Below are positions 16,447 through 24,662 of a DNA stretch of 56,766 nt, piece after piece (position 1 is the first letter of the stretch; every line of letters starts with the position of its first letter). Under the pieces are notes generated by a model. That model was not told the DNA's origin. It saw only the letters and a list, made by a program, of their open reading frames with translations, and searched no databases. This stretch comes from Sedimentisphaerales bacterium (GTDB lineage: Bacteria > Planctomycetota > Phycisphaerae > Sedimentisphaerales > Anaerobacaceae): positions 1 to 56,766 of the forward strand of contig JANQFY010000238.1 of assembly GCA_028277585.1 (NCBI GenBank), given 5' to 3'. A program made the translations under genes and the position numbers.

Positions 16447-16459
16447 TTAGGTAGCCAAA
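16447..16459. promoter_or_regulatory. MarR-type operator 3 (TTAGGTAGCCAAA)
   Basis: A further match to TTAGG-N2-GCC-N-AA, 38 bases after operator 2 and 50 bases before the transporter ATG. A site downstream of the start would allow a roadblock or looping with operator 2. Confidence 0.55.
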
Positions 16460-16508
16460 CTAAAGGTGGTGTGGTGCGTCATTGTCTTTTTGATAGGGGA
16501 CCGTTTGC

Positions 16509-19184
16509 ATGAGAGGCCTGAAGACCACTCTGGTTGATTTCTCGATCTGTCACTACAAGCTGGTGCTGCTGGGCATGGGGCTGCTGGCGCTTCTGGCAGC
16601 GGCCTTTCTGCCGCTGGCGGTGATGGACACCGATCCGGAGAACATGCTCGAGACGAACGAGCCGGCACGTGTCTTTCACAACGGGACAAAACGCGATTTC
16701 GCCCTCAGCGACGTTATCGTGGTTGGGGTGATCAACGACCACGACCCGGACGGCGTGTTCAACCCTGAGACGCTGGCGCATATCTACGAATTGACGGAGT
16801 TTGCTCGGACGCTGCGCTGGCCGAGCGAGGAGGATCCGGGCCAGTCGGCCGGCGTCATTGAGGCGGATGTCGTCGCGCCCTCGGTGGTCGACCACATGAG
16901 CCAGGGCGGGCCCGGCGTGATCCGGTTCGACTGGTTGATGCCCGAACCTCCGACGACCCGGGCCGAGGCCCACGCGGTGCGCGATCGGGCGCTGTCGAAT
17001 CCCTTGCTGGCCGGCCATATGGTTTCGGACGACGGCAAGGCCCTCTGCATCTACCTGCCGCTGACCGACAAGCTGGTGAGCTACCGTGTCTACACGGCCC
17101 TGCAGGAGCGGATCGCCGAGTTGGATGGCGCAGAGGCCTACCACATCGCAGGGCTGCCCGTCGCCGAGGCGGCGATCGGGGTCGAGATGTTCTCGCAGAT
17201 GGCGACGGCGTCGCCTTTGGCCATGGTGGCGATCCTGACCTTGCTTCTGCTGTTCTTCCGCAAGTGGGTGCTGATCGTCGTGCCCATGATCATCGCGACG
17301 GTCTCGATCCTCGCGGCGATGGGGCTGATGATCGCGCTGGGCTTCCCGGTCCACATCCTCAGTTCCATGTTGCCGATCTTTCTGATGTCGATCGCCATGG
17401 TCGATTCGGTCCACGTGCTCTCGGAGTTCTTCGACGTGTACACGCCCGAGAAGGGACGCCGGCAGACGATCAAAGAAGTGATGAACACGCTGTTCGTTCC
17501 GATGCTCTACACGTCCCTGACCACGGCGGCCGGCTTTCTGTCGCTGACGCTGGCGCCCATCCCGCCGGCCCGCATCTTCGGCGCGTTCCTCTGCATCGGG
17601 GTCATGATCGCCTGGCTCTACACGATTCTGTTCGTCCCGGCCTACATCATGCTGGTGCCCGAGCGTCTGCTGCGCCGCTTCGGCCTGTCCGCTCAGCAGG
17701 GAGAGCGGCAGACCTGGCTGACCCGCGTGCTGCGCGCCCTGGGCGGCCTGACCCACAAGCACGCCAAGCTGGTCCTGGCGGGACTGGCCGTCGTCATCGT
17801 TCTGGCTATCTGGGGCGTGACCCAGATTCGGGTCAACGACAACTACGCTCGGCGGTTCGTCGTGGGTCATCCGATCCGCGACGCGGACATCGCGTTGAAC
17901 GAGCACTTCCGCAGCATCTATACCGCCTACGTGGTCCTGGAAGGGCAAGCGCCGGGCAAGCCGACGCGTTCTGACATCGATCGACTCGAGCAAGACCTCG
18001 TGCGGCACGCGGGCCAGATGGCCGGTGAGTACCCACAAGCTCCTGCGCTAGCCAAGCAGTTGACAGGTGATCTGGCTCGCCTGGCCGGGACGGGCGAGAC
18101 CTATGACGGCTTCCTGGCAACCGTGATCGAATCGATCCAGACCCGTTCGATACACGCGTCCGATGAAGCGTTCGAGGCCTGGCAAGAGTTGGAGGGCTTC
18201 TTCGCGTTGGAACGGGAGAAACTCAAGACGTTCAAGCGTCCCGACGTGCTTGAATACGTCGCGGGCCTGCAGGCGCACATGGAACAGGCCGGCTTCGTCG
18301 GTCGCAGTCAGTCGGTCGCGGATGTCGTTCGCAAGGTCAACCAGGAACTCATCGACGGCCGGCCCGAGAACTACCGCATCCCGGCCGCGGTCCCCGGCGT
18401 GGCGGAATGCTACATGCAGTATCAGCAGAGCCACCGCCCGCACGATCTCTGGCATCTGGTGACGCCCGATTTCCAGCGGGCAACCGTTTGGATGCAGTTC
18501 GCCAACGGCGACAGCCAGAGCACGAAGGCCGCGGTCAAAGCGCTCGACGACTACCTTCGCACCCACACGCCGCCCGTCCCCTTACAGCATAACTGGGCGG
18601 GGCTGCACTACATCAACCTCGTGCTCGAGGGCCGACTCGTCTGGGGGTTCCTCTGGTCGTTTTTCGGCAGTTTCCTGGTGGTCTTCGTGATGATGTCGTT
18701 CCTGTTCCGCTCACCGCTGTGGGGGTTGCTCTGCATGGCGCCGCTGACGGTCACGCTGATCGCGATCTACGGGGCGACGGGCCTCATCGGCAAAGACTAC
18801 GACCTGCCGATCGCCGTTCTCAGTGCGCTGTCGATCGGTATGGCGGTGGACTTCGCCATTCACTTTCTGCAACGCAGCCGCGTGTCCTATCAACGGACCG
18901 GCTCCTGGAAGGCGACCCTCCCGAAGATGTTCGGCGAGCCGGCACGGGCGATCAGTCGGAACGTGCTGGTGATCGCGATCGGCTTCTTGCCGTTGCTGAC
19001 GGCGCCGCTGGTCCCCTACAAGACCACCGGCCTGATGCTGTTCGCCATTCTGACCTTCTCGGGCGTCGTCACGCTGTTGGCCTTGCCGGCCGTGCTGACC
19101 GTCGCCGAAGGAGTGTTCTTCGCCAAGATCGAGAGACCCGCCGCGGTGCCGGCCGAGCAGCCGCAAGCCGCAAGCCAAGTGTAA
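16509..19184 (+). CDS. RND superfamily / MMPL-type transporter
   Basis: An 891-residue inner-membrane exporter of the hydrophobe/lipid RND type. Two homologous halves are seen: an N-terminal helix, a periplasmic loop, then a helix bundle (PLAMVAILTLLLLFF, VLIVVPMIIATVSILAAMGL, SSMLPIFLMSIAMVDSVHV). The pattern then repeats (VLAGLAVVIVLAIWGV and a bundle near residues 710-870 with LSIGMAVDFAIHFLQRS). MMPL-type Asp residues occur inside helices, as expected for proton coupling. It is first in an operon with a LolA-like protein, a barrel protein and a methyltransferase, a set often seen for lipid or hydrophobic-compound traffic across the envelope. The substrate is unknown. Expression is probably under the adjacent MarR. 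Confidence 0.88.
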   Translation: MRGLKTTLVDFSICHYKLVLLGMGLLALLAAAFLPLAVMDTDPENMLETNEPARVFHNGTKRDFALSDVIVVGVINDHDPDGVFNPETLAHIYELTEFARTLRWPSEEDPGQSAGVIEADVVAPSVVDHMSQGGPGVIRFDWLMPEPPTTRAEAHAVRDRALSNPLLAGHMVSDDGKALCIYLPLTDKLVSYRVYTALQERIAELDGAEAYHIAGLPVAEAAIGVEMFSQMATASPLAMVAILTLLLLFFRKWVLIVVPMIIATVSILAAMGLMIALGFPVHILSSMLPIFLMSIAMVDSVHVLSEFFDVYTPEKGRRQTIKEVMNTLFVPMLYTSLTTAAGFLSLTLAPIPPARIFGAFLCIGVMIAWLYTILFVPAYIMLVPERLLRRFGLSAQQGERQTWLTRVLRALGGLTHKHAKLVLAGLAVVIVLAIWGVTQIRVNDNYARRFVVGHPIRDADIALNEHFRSIYTAYVVLEGQAPGKPTRSDIDRLEQDLVRHAGQMAGEYPQAPALAKQLTGDLARLAGTGETYDGFLATVIESIQTRSIHASDEAFEAWQELEGFFALEREKLKTFKRPDVLEYVAGLQAHMEQAGFVGRSQSVADVVRKVNQELIDGRPENYRIPAAVPGVAECYMQYQQSHRPHDLWHLVTPDFQRATVWMQFANGDSQSTKAAVKALDDYLRTHTPPVPLQHNWAGLHYINLVLEGRLVWGFLWSFFGSFLVVFVMMSFLFRSPLWGLLCMAPLTVTLIAIYGATGLIGKDYDLPIAVLSALSIGMAVDFAIHFLQRSRVSYQRTGSWKATLPKMFGEPARAISRNVLVIAIGFLPLLTAPLVPYKTTGLMLFAILTFSGVVTLLALPAVLTVAEGVFFAKIERPAAVPAEQPQAASQV

Positions 19185-19215
19185 CGAAGAGAAGTTCAAG
19201 AAAGCGAGGAATCAC

Positions 19216-20046
19216 ATGAAGATGTCACTGTTCATTGCCGTGTTGTCACTGGGCATGTCGCTCGCTTCGATCGCCGCAGCCGACTCCAACGGCCTGACCG
19301 TGGAGGAGATCGTTCAGAAGGCCAACCACATGGCGCTCTACCAGGGGCGGGACGGCACGGGCAAAGTTACCATGGTCATCACCGACAGGCAGGGTCGCAC
19401 GCGTCAGCGGCAGTTCAACATGCTGCGCAAGGACGATGGCGACGCCGACCAGGACCAGAAGTACTACGTGTTCTTTCAGCGGCCCGCCGATGTGCGCAAG
19501 ATGGTCTTCATGGTGCACAAGCACGCGGCCCTGACGCAGGACGACGACCGGTGGCTCTACATGCCGGGCCTGGACCTGGTCAAACGCATCGCGGCCAGTG
19601 ACAAGCGCACCAGCTTCGTTGGGTCGGATTTCCTGTACGAGGACATCTCCGGCCGCAACCCGGCCGAAGACACCCACGAGATGGTCCGGATGACAGACGA
19701 CTACTATGTCATCCGCAACGTTCCCAAGCAGCCGAAGACCGTCGAATTCGCCTACTACCTCGCCCATATCGACCGCGCCACGCTCTTGCCCCGCAAGCTC
19801 GAGTATTTCACGAAGGGCGACCGACTCTATCGCGTTGTCGAATCCAGTGAGATCCAGTCCATCACCGCCAAGGAGAATGGCAAGACAGTGACCTACCCGA
19901 CCGTCACCAAGTCAATCGCGCGGGATTTGGAGAATGGGAGCACGAGCGAGATGACGTTTTCGCGTGTCCGTTACAACGTGGGTCTCAAGGAGAGCCTCTT
20001 CACGGAACGCTACCTGAGACGACCTCCGCGGGAGGCGATTCGATGA
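19216..20046 (+). CDS. Outer membrane lipoprotein-sorting-like (LolA-fold) periplasmic protein
   Basis: A 276-residue exported protein with signal peptide (KMSLFIAVLSLGMSLASIAAA). The body matches the LolA-like family that accompanies MMPL transporters: LTVEEIVQKANHMALYQG, KVTMVITDRQGRTRQRQF, DDRWLYMPGLDLVKRI, SFVGSDFLYEDISGR. It presumably binds a lipid or other hydrophobic molecule in the periplasm and shuttles it between the transporter and the barrel protein. GAGG precedes the ATG. The 3' end overlaps the next start by four bases (ATGA), indicating tight coupling. Naming it LolA would be wrong, since canonical LolA is a separate family that escorts lipoproteins. Confidence 0.85.
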   Translation: MKMSLFIAVLSLGMSLASIAAADSNGLTVEEIVQKANHMALYQGRDGTGKVTMVITDRQGRTRQRQFNMLRKDDGDADQDQKYYVFFQRPADVRKMVFMVHKHAALTQDDDRWLYMPGLDLVKRIAASDKRTSFVGSDFLYEDISGRNPAEDTHEMVRMTDDYYVIRNVPKQPKTVEFAYYLAHIDRATLLPRKLEYFTKGDRLYRVVESSEIQSITAKENGKTVTYPTVTKSIARDLENGSTSEMTFSRVRYNVGLKESLFTERYLRRPPREAIR

Positions 20047-21335
20047 AGCGCCATACGTGTCGCGACCACTACCGTGTGCTCAGTGCCGCGTTGCTGCTCT
20101 GCATCGCAGCGCCTCTGAGCCAAGCCCAGGAGGGTCCCGGCGGGGCCCTCCTGGAGGGCTTCGCCCCTCTGGAGGTACACGGTTTCGGCGAACTGCGGGG
20201 CGGATACCGCACGCAAAACGATCGCGTCGAGAAGGACATGTCCGTCATGGAGAGTCGATTCCAACTGGAGGTCTCGACCTTCAACGACTGGGCCGACTTC
20301 AAGTACAAGGGCGATGTCTGGGCCGACGGCGTCACTGAGCAGGGCCACTACGATGCTCGGGAGACCTGGATGTTCGCCCGGCCGACCGACTTCATGGATA
20401 TCAAGGTTGGACGCCAGGTCTTGACCTGGGGGACGGGCGAACTGGTGTTTCTCAACGACCTGTTTCCCAAGGATTGGCAGTCGTTCTTCATCGGTCGCGA
20501 CATGGAATACCTCAAGGCGCCCTCGGACGCCGCCAAGGTCAGCTTCTTCTCCGACCTGGCGAACCTGGACGTGGTCTACACGCCGCAGTTCGATTCGGAT
20601 CGATACATCACGGGAGAATATGTCTCCTACTGGGACGCGGCCCGACAAGGGTACGCCGGTTCCGGCGCCCTCGTCCACTCGGACAGGCCGGACCAATGGT
20701 TCTGCGACGATGAGATCGCCCTGCGCCTGTACCGGAACATCAACAACTACGAGTGGGCGCTCTACGGCTACTGGGGTTTCTGGAAGAAGCCGGCCGGGCA
20801 AACGCCCTCGGGAGCGGCCGCGTTTCCCGACCTGCACGTCTACGGCGCCAGCGTGCGGGGGCAGGTCGGACCCGGCATTGGCAACATGGAACTGGCGTAC
20901 TATCAATCCGCCGATGACGAGAGCGGCCGCGACCCGGCGGTGGACAATTCGGAGATGCGCTATCTGATGGGGTACACGCAGGAGATCGGTCGGGACCTGA
21001 CGGCCGGGCTGCAATACTACGTCGAGCAGATGCTCAACTACGGCCCGTATCGGCAGCACGTCTCCGGCCGCTGGGCGCGCGATCGCTATCGCCACGTCAT
21101 CACGCTGCAACTGACGCAGTTGCTGGTGAGCCAGAACCTCGAACTGTCCCTGTCTTCCTACTACTCGCCCAGCGATGAGGACGCCTACCTGCGCCCCAGT
21201 GTCAACTACAAGGTCACGGACAACCTGACGCTGGAAGCCGGCGCCAACATTTTTCTCGGGGATCACCCTCACACGTTCTTCGGGCAATTCGAGGACAACA
21301 CCAACATCTACACCGCCGTTCGCTACAGCTTCTGA
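20043..21335 (+). CDS. Predicted outer-membrane beta-barrel protein (DUF1302-like)
   Basis: A 430-residue protein with signal peptide ending near AAPLSQAQ. The sequence alternates polar and aromatic residues in strands (VHGFGELRGGYRTQN, KYKGDVWADGV, DIKVGRQVLTWGTGEL, ITLQLTQLLV) and ends in Phe (YTAVRYSF), the usual terminal residue recognised by the barrel assembly machinery. It resembles the porin-like DUF1302 type that occurs with RND/MMPL and LolA-like proteins. The start overlaps the previous gene by four bases. It probably forms the outer-membrane element of this three-part transport system. Specific substrate unknown. Confidence 0.8.
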   Translation: MKRHTCRDHYRVLSAALLLCIAAPLSQAQEGPGGALLEGFAPLEVHGFGELRGGYRTQNDRVEKDMSVMESRFQLEVSTFNDWADFKYKGDVWADGVTEQGHYDARETWMFARPTDFMDIKVGRQVLTWGTGELVFLNDLFPKDWQSFFIGRDMEYLKAPSDAAKVSFFSDLANLDVVYTPQFDSDRYITGEYVSYWDAARQGYAGSGALVHSDRPDQWFCDDEIALRLYRNINNYEWALYGYWGFWKKPAGQTPSGAAAFPDLHVYGASVRGQVGPGIGNMELAYYQSADDESGRDPAVDNSEMRYLMGYTQEIGRDLTAGLQYYVEQMLNYGPYRQHVSGRWARDRYRHVITLQLTQLLVSQNLELSLSSYYSPSDEDAYLRPSVNYKVTDNLTLEAGANIFLGDHPHTFFGQFEDNTNIYTAVRYSF

Positions 21336-21379
21336 CACCATGCAACGCAAGACGATGAGCAGAGAGGAGTGCAGACACT

Positions 21380-22000
21380 ATGAACAATGATCATAACTTC
21401 CGTGGCTGTGACAGCAGGCGACCTGGAGCGGGGGGGCACCCGGCGACGAGTTTCTGGATGCACGATCCGGCGACCGTGTTCGGCGAACTGCAGTTGCGCG
21501 AGGGCGACACCTTCGCGGACCTGGGTTGTGGGCTGGGCGAGTACACGCTGCAGGCCGCCAACCTCGTCGGACCGTCCGGCGTCGTTCACGCGCTGGATGA
21601 TCAGCCGGCGCGGATCGAGGAGTTGCGCATGAGGATCCAAATACGCGGCTGGACCCATGTCCAGGCGCGGGTCGCGGACGTGACCGCTTCAGTACCGATC
21701 GCTGACGCCAGCGTCGACGTCTGCCTCCTCGCCACCGTACTGCACATTCCCGAGGTCCTGGCGCTCCGCACGACGTTGTTCGCCGAGGTTGCGCGCATTC
21801 TGAAGCCGGGCGGACGTCTAGCGGTGATCGAGTGCAAGAAGCAGGCCATGTGGTTCGGCCCGCCCTTGGAGATGCGGGTCTCGGCCGAGGAGGTCGAGCA
21901 GATCGTCAGGCCGTGGGACTTCACGAAGCTCAGTCTCGTCGATCTGGGCTCCAACTACCTGATCCACTTCCGCACCCCGCCCCGGCGAGACGCCCCGTAG
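21380..22000 (+). CDS. Class I SAM-dependent methyltransferase
   Basis: A 206-residue cytoplasmic methyltransferase of the Rossmann-like type. Motif I is DLGCGLGEYTL near residue 48, followed by an acidic loop at the end of beta 2 (HALDDQ), the ADVTASVPIADASVD segment, and the post-motif LLATVLHIPE and ILKPGGRLAVIE. The C terminus resembles the UbiE/Coq5-like small methyltransferases. It lies 44 bases after the barrel gene and is probably the last member of the MarR-controlled operon, perhaps modifying the exported compound or acting in resistance. Substrate cannot be read from sequence. Confidence 0.82.
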   Translation: MNNDHNFRGCDSRRPGAGGHPATSFWMHDPATVFGELQLREGDTFADLGCGLGEYTLQAANLVGPSGVVHALDDQPARIEELRMRIQIRGWTHVQARVADVTASVPIADASVDVCLLATVLHIPEVLALRTTLFAEVARILKPGGRLAVIECKKQAMWFGPPLEMRVSAEEVEQIVRPWDFTKLSLVDLGSNYLIHFRTPPRRDAP

Positions 22001-22089
22001 CGTGCCGGGCTCCTCTACGCCTCGGCCGTCATGGCGACGCCGCTTGAGGCCGCCGATCTCGCAGTGTGTGTGAAGATATTCTGGCATAC

Positions 22090-22215
22090 GGGTGGCAGCC
22101 TCACAGCGTAGTGAAACGGAGCTTTGGGGATGGCGGAAGCATCCGCCAGATGCGGACGAACGCGCCCATTCGATGGGAACCATCCCCAAGTCCTGCGGAC
22201 TCGAGGCTGCCACCC
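22090..22215. repeat. Palindromic dispersed element, GTGGCAG family, copy 1
   Basis: Perfect 13-bp inverted ends GGGTGGCAGCCTC (22090-22102) and GAGGCTGCCACCC (22203-22215). An inner inverted repeat is GGGGATGG/CCATCCCC (22126-22133 and 22180-22187). A second copy with related ends and core lies at 28519-28603. Confidence 0.8.
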
Positions 22216-22426
22216 ATGGCTTCTTGCGGCCCAATGAACGCTGCCTGAAGATCTGCACAGACACATCGCGCACCGGCAGCCGGGTTTTTCTTGTCTTCGC
22301 GACCACGCGCTCGTACAATTGAAGCAGCGATTTCGAGACGAGCGTGCGTTCTTACAACCGGGTGAAACCGTCGGGAGCGTTGCGTCGCAGGACAGAACGC
22401 CCGTTCCGGGATGCGGGGAGCCGATC

Positions 22427-23428
22427 ATGGGCGACTGGCTGCGAGAGGCAGAGGGGCTTGCGAAGAGAAGGGCTGTTGCGCCGCCATTGCGCGCACCGGG
22501 GCGAGGGTGTCCGGTCCCTCTTTTCACGCGGAAAAAGGGACCGGACACCTTCGATTCGTGTGGCTTCACGCTGATCGAACTGCTGGTGGTCATCTCCATT
22601 GTGGTCTTGCTGATGGGGTTGCTCTTGCCGGTGCTTTCACGGGCGCGGAAGCAGGCCCGGGCAGTAGTCTGCCGGTCGACGATGAGGCAGTGGGGTATCA
22701 TCGCGTCCATGTATCGAACGGAGCACGAAGGCCGGCTGATGGGAGGATTGTTTCCCTGGTATTTCGGCGAGAACCCCGACCACTACTTCGCCAATGAGAA
22801 GCTGTATCTGTGTCCGGCCGCGACACGGTGCGATATGACCGGCTACAACGAGGGTACATACTCCTCGAATCGCGGAACAGAGTCGGCCGCATGGTGGGCC
22901 TGCATTTCCGTGCCCTTCTCCCCTCAATCTCGCATCCTGGGGTTCTTTCGCAGCAGCTACGGCACCAATCAGTATGCCGACGATCTCAGTGACGACCCCC
23001 AATTCACCGTCTCCGGCCCTCAGAGTGGCGAGGCCGCCCAGAAGCGCGCCTTCCTTGCCAAGCACTGGACCCGGGCCAACGTGAAGGGGGCCGCCGGCAT
23101 TCCTCTCTTCTTCGACTGCGCCTGGGGCGGCCCCAGCCCTTGGGAGACCGACCAACCTCCCGCCTATCGGGGCGATTGCGTCCACCGGAAGCCGACTCGC
23201 ATGTGGGAGCATTGGCATGACACGATCAAGGACGTTTGTATCGACCGCCACGGGAGCGGATCGATCAACATGGCTTTCGCGGATGGCTCGGCCCGACGGG
23301 TAGGTCTCAAGGAGTTGTGGACGCTCAAGTGGCACGTACGATACAACCGGGCCGGGCCGTGGACACAGGCTGGCGGCGTCATGCCGGGCGACTGGCCGCA
23401 CTGGATGAGGCGGTTCAAGGAGTACTAG
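22427..23428 (+). CDS. Type IV-like pseudopilin with long leader (tandem copy 1)
   Basis: A 333-residue pseudopilin. The ATG at 22427 has GGGGAG six bases upstream and is preferred to a TTG at 22319. The prepilin site is [11 protein letters not shown] (G46/F47), so the leader is 46 residues instead of the 5-12 residues of two other copies in this window. Leader residues 27-41 are encoded by a palindromic hairpin element. The mature part has the hydrophobic helix, Cys residues and, near the C terminus, INMAFADGSAR (the ADG motif) followed by a conserved ending shared with the next gene ([17 protein letters not shown]). It would be cut by prepilin peptidase. Structural role unknown. Confidence 0.85.
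   Translation: MGDWLREAEGLAKRRAVAPPLRAPGRGCPVPLFTRKKGPDTFDSCGFTLIELLVVISIVVLLMGLLLPVLSRARKQARAVVCRSTMRQWGIIASMYRTEHEGRLMGGLFPWYFGENPDHYFANEKLYLCPAATRCDMTGYNEGTYSSNRGTESAAWWACISVPFSPQSRILGFFRSSYGTNQYADDLSDDPQFTVSGPQSGEAAQKRAFLAKHWTRANVKGAAGIPLFFDCAWGGPSPWETDQPPAYRGDCVHRKPTRMWEHWHDTIKDVCIDRHGSGSINMAFADGSARRVGLKELWTLKWHVRYNRAGPWTQAGGVMPGDWPHWMRRFKEY
22506..22549. repeat. Palindromic hairpin element inside the pseudopilin leader
   Basis: GGTGTCCGGTCCCT (22506-22519) and AGGGACCGGACACC (22536-22549) are perfect reverse complements of 14 bases, separated by a T/A-rich loop region. The element is read in frame as part of the prepilin leader, which is removed on maturation. Confidence 0.85.
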
Positions 23429-23463
23429 CCGTGGCTCGTGATCCGTGACACGGAGCAGAGACT

Positions 23464-24537
23464 ATGATGCGGCAAGAACGATTTGGCGCAGATGTCATCT
23501 CGACTGACGGCCCGGCCCGGCCGGGCTGCAATGGAGAGATCTCTTCCGGCACGAAAGGCGCATCCGGTCGCGGGCCAGATCCTTCGACTCCGCTGCGCTC
23601 CGATCAGGATGACAACGGGACGCAAGGCGGCGCCCACAGCGCTGACCGGGCCGGCGGCTTCACGCTGATCGAGTTGCTGGTCGTCATTGCGATTATCGCT
23701 CTGCTGATGGCGATTCTCATGCCGACCCTGCAGCGAGCGCGGAACCAGACGCGGGCGGTGGTGTGTCAGTCTCATCTGAAGCAATGGGGCACGATCATGG
23801 CGGCGGCCGCCAATGACAACGACGGGCATTTCTGCTCCCCGTTCTGGCGGCAAATAGGCATACAATGGGATCCCTGCAAGAAGGCGCAGCCGGGTACGTT
23901 CTGGGGGCTGTTCGTAGTGGACAGACGTCGGGAGGCCGAAGGCATCGTCTGTTGCCCCATGGCCACGAAATCCGGCGTTCCCGGGATCGCCGGATCTCTG
24001 CTGGGCGGCACCTTCGCAGCCTGGAGCATGAAGCCCATTTATGGAAAGAGTTTGTCCAGGCCGCCGCACGTCGGCTACAGACACATCTACCAGTATGGCA
24101 GCTACGGCCTCAATGGTCATGTGGGATGGTGCTACGATTCCCATGACAATTCTTACGCGCCAAACGAGGATTTCAAGAAGCGGTCTTGGCGAACGGCTGA
24201 TGTTCGGGGTGGGGACCGAATACCGGCGTTGCTCGACAGTGCTCTGGAGTGGTGTAACTCGTATTCGAACCGCTTCGGACCTTCCCCTCCGGAACGTGAC
24301 GCCGTGCCGACGGTGTACGTCCGGGCGGGAAAGTACTCCAACCCTTTGTGCATCAATCGCCACAACGGTGGGGTCAACACGCTGTTTCTGGACTGGTCGG
24401 TGCGCAAGGTGGGCCTCAAGGAACTCTGGACGCTCAAGTGGCATCGCCAATACGACACGGCCGGGCCCTGGACGAAGGCGGGCGGCGTGCAGCCGAGCGA
24501 CTGGCCGCAGTGGATGCGGCGGTTCAAAGAGTATTGA
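23464..24537 (+). CDS. Type IV-like pseudopilin with long leader (tandem copy 2)
   Basis: A 357-residue paralogue of the preceding gene, starting at an ATG with GGAG eight bases upstream. The prepilin cleavage site is [11 protein letters not shown] (G65/F66), giving a 65-residue leader. Residues 10-51 of that leader are encoded by a dispersed palindromic element, apparently inserted in frame. The mature protein has a hydrophobic helix, Cys residues and the near-C-terminal segment [12 protein letters not shown], a variant of the ADG motif. Its ending matches copy 1 ([17 protein letters not shown]). The two genes probably arose by tandem duplication. The precise role in a pilus-like or secretion-like machine is unknown. 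Confidence 0.85.
   Translation: MMRQERFGADVISTDGPARPGCNGEISSGTKGASGRGPDPSTPLRSDQDDNGTQGGAHSADRAGGFTLIELLVVIAIIALLMAILMPTLQRARNQTRAVVCQSHLKQWGTIMAAAANDNDGHFCSPFWRQIGIQWDPCKKAQPGTFWGLFVVDRRREAEGIVCCPMATKSGVPGIAGSLLGGTFAAWSMKPIYGKSLSRPPHVGYRHIYQYGSYGLNGHVGWCYDSHDNSYAPNEDFKKRSWRTADVRGGDRIPALLDSALEWCNSYSNRFGPSPPERDAVPTVYVRAGKYSNPLCINRHNGGVNTLFLDWSVRKVGLKELWTLKWHRQYDTAGPWTKAGGVQPSDWPQWMRRFKEY
23493..23614. repeat. Dispersed palindromic element (TGTCAT...ATGACA family) inside a pseudopilin leader
   Basis: Starts TGTCAT (23493) and ends AGGATGACA (23606-23614), with the inner arm AGATCCTTCGACTCC. It belongs to the same broad type as 48190-48281, which shares the AGATCCTTCG segment and the terminal ATGACA. 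It is translated as part of the leader peptide. Confidence 0.7.
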
Positions 24538-24662
24538 CCGTGCCCGAGGAAGCGCGCGGCGAAGCGAATTCCGGGGATGCTCTGTTTGCTTCATCCTTTG
24601 GATCAGGTAAGGTGTCTCTGGATAAGCCCAGATAACTGTGAGCCTGTCAGAAGGAGATGTCC

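Noticed and set aside
16479..18038. 519-residue open frame antisense to the RND transporter
   Set aside because: Its His/Gln/Arg-rich composition is the mirror of hydrophobic codons in the real gene.
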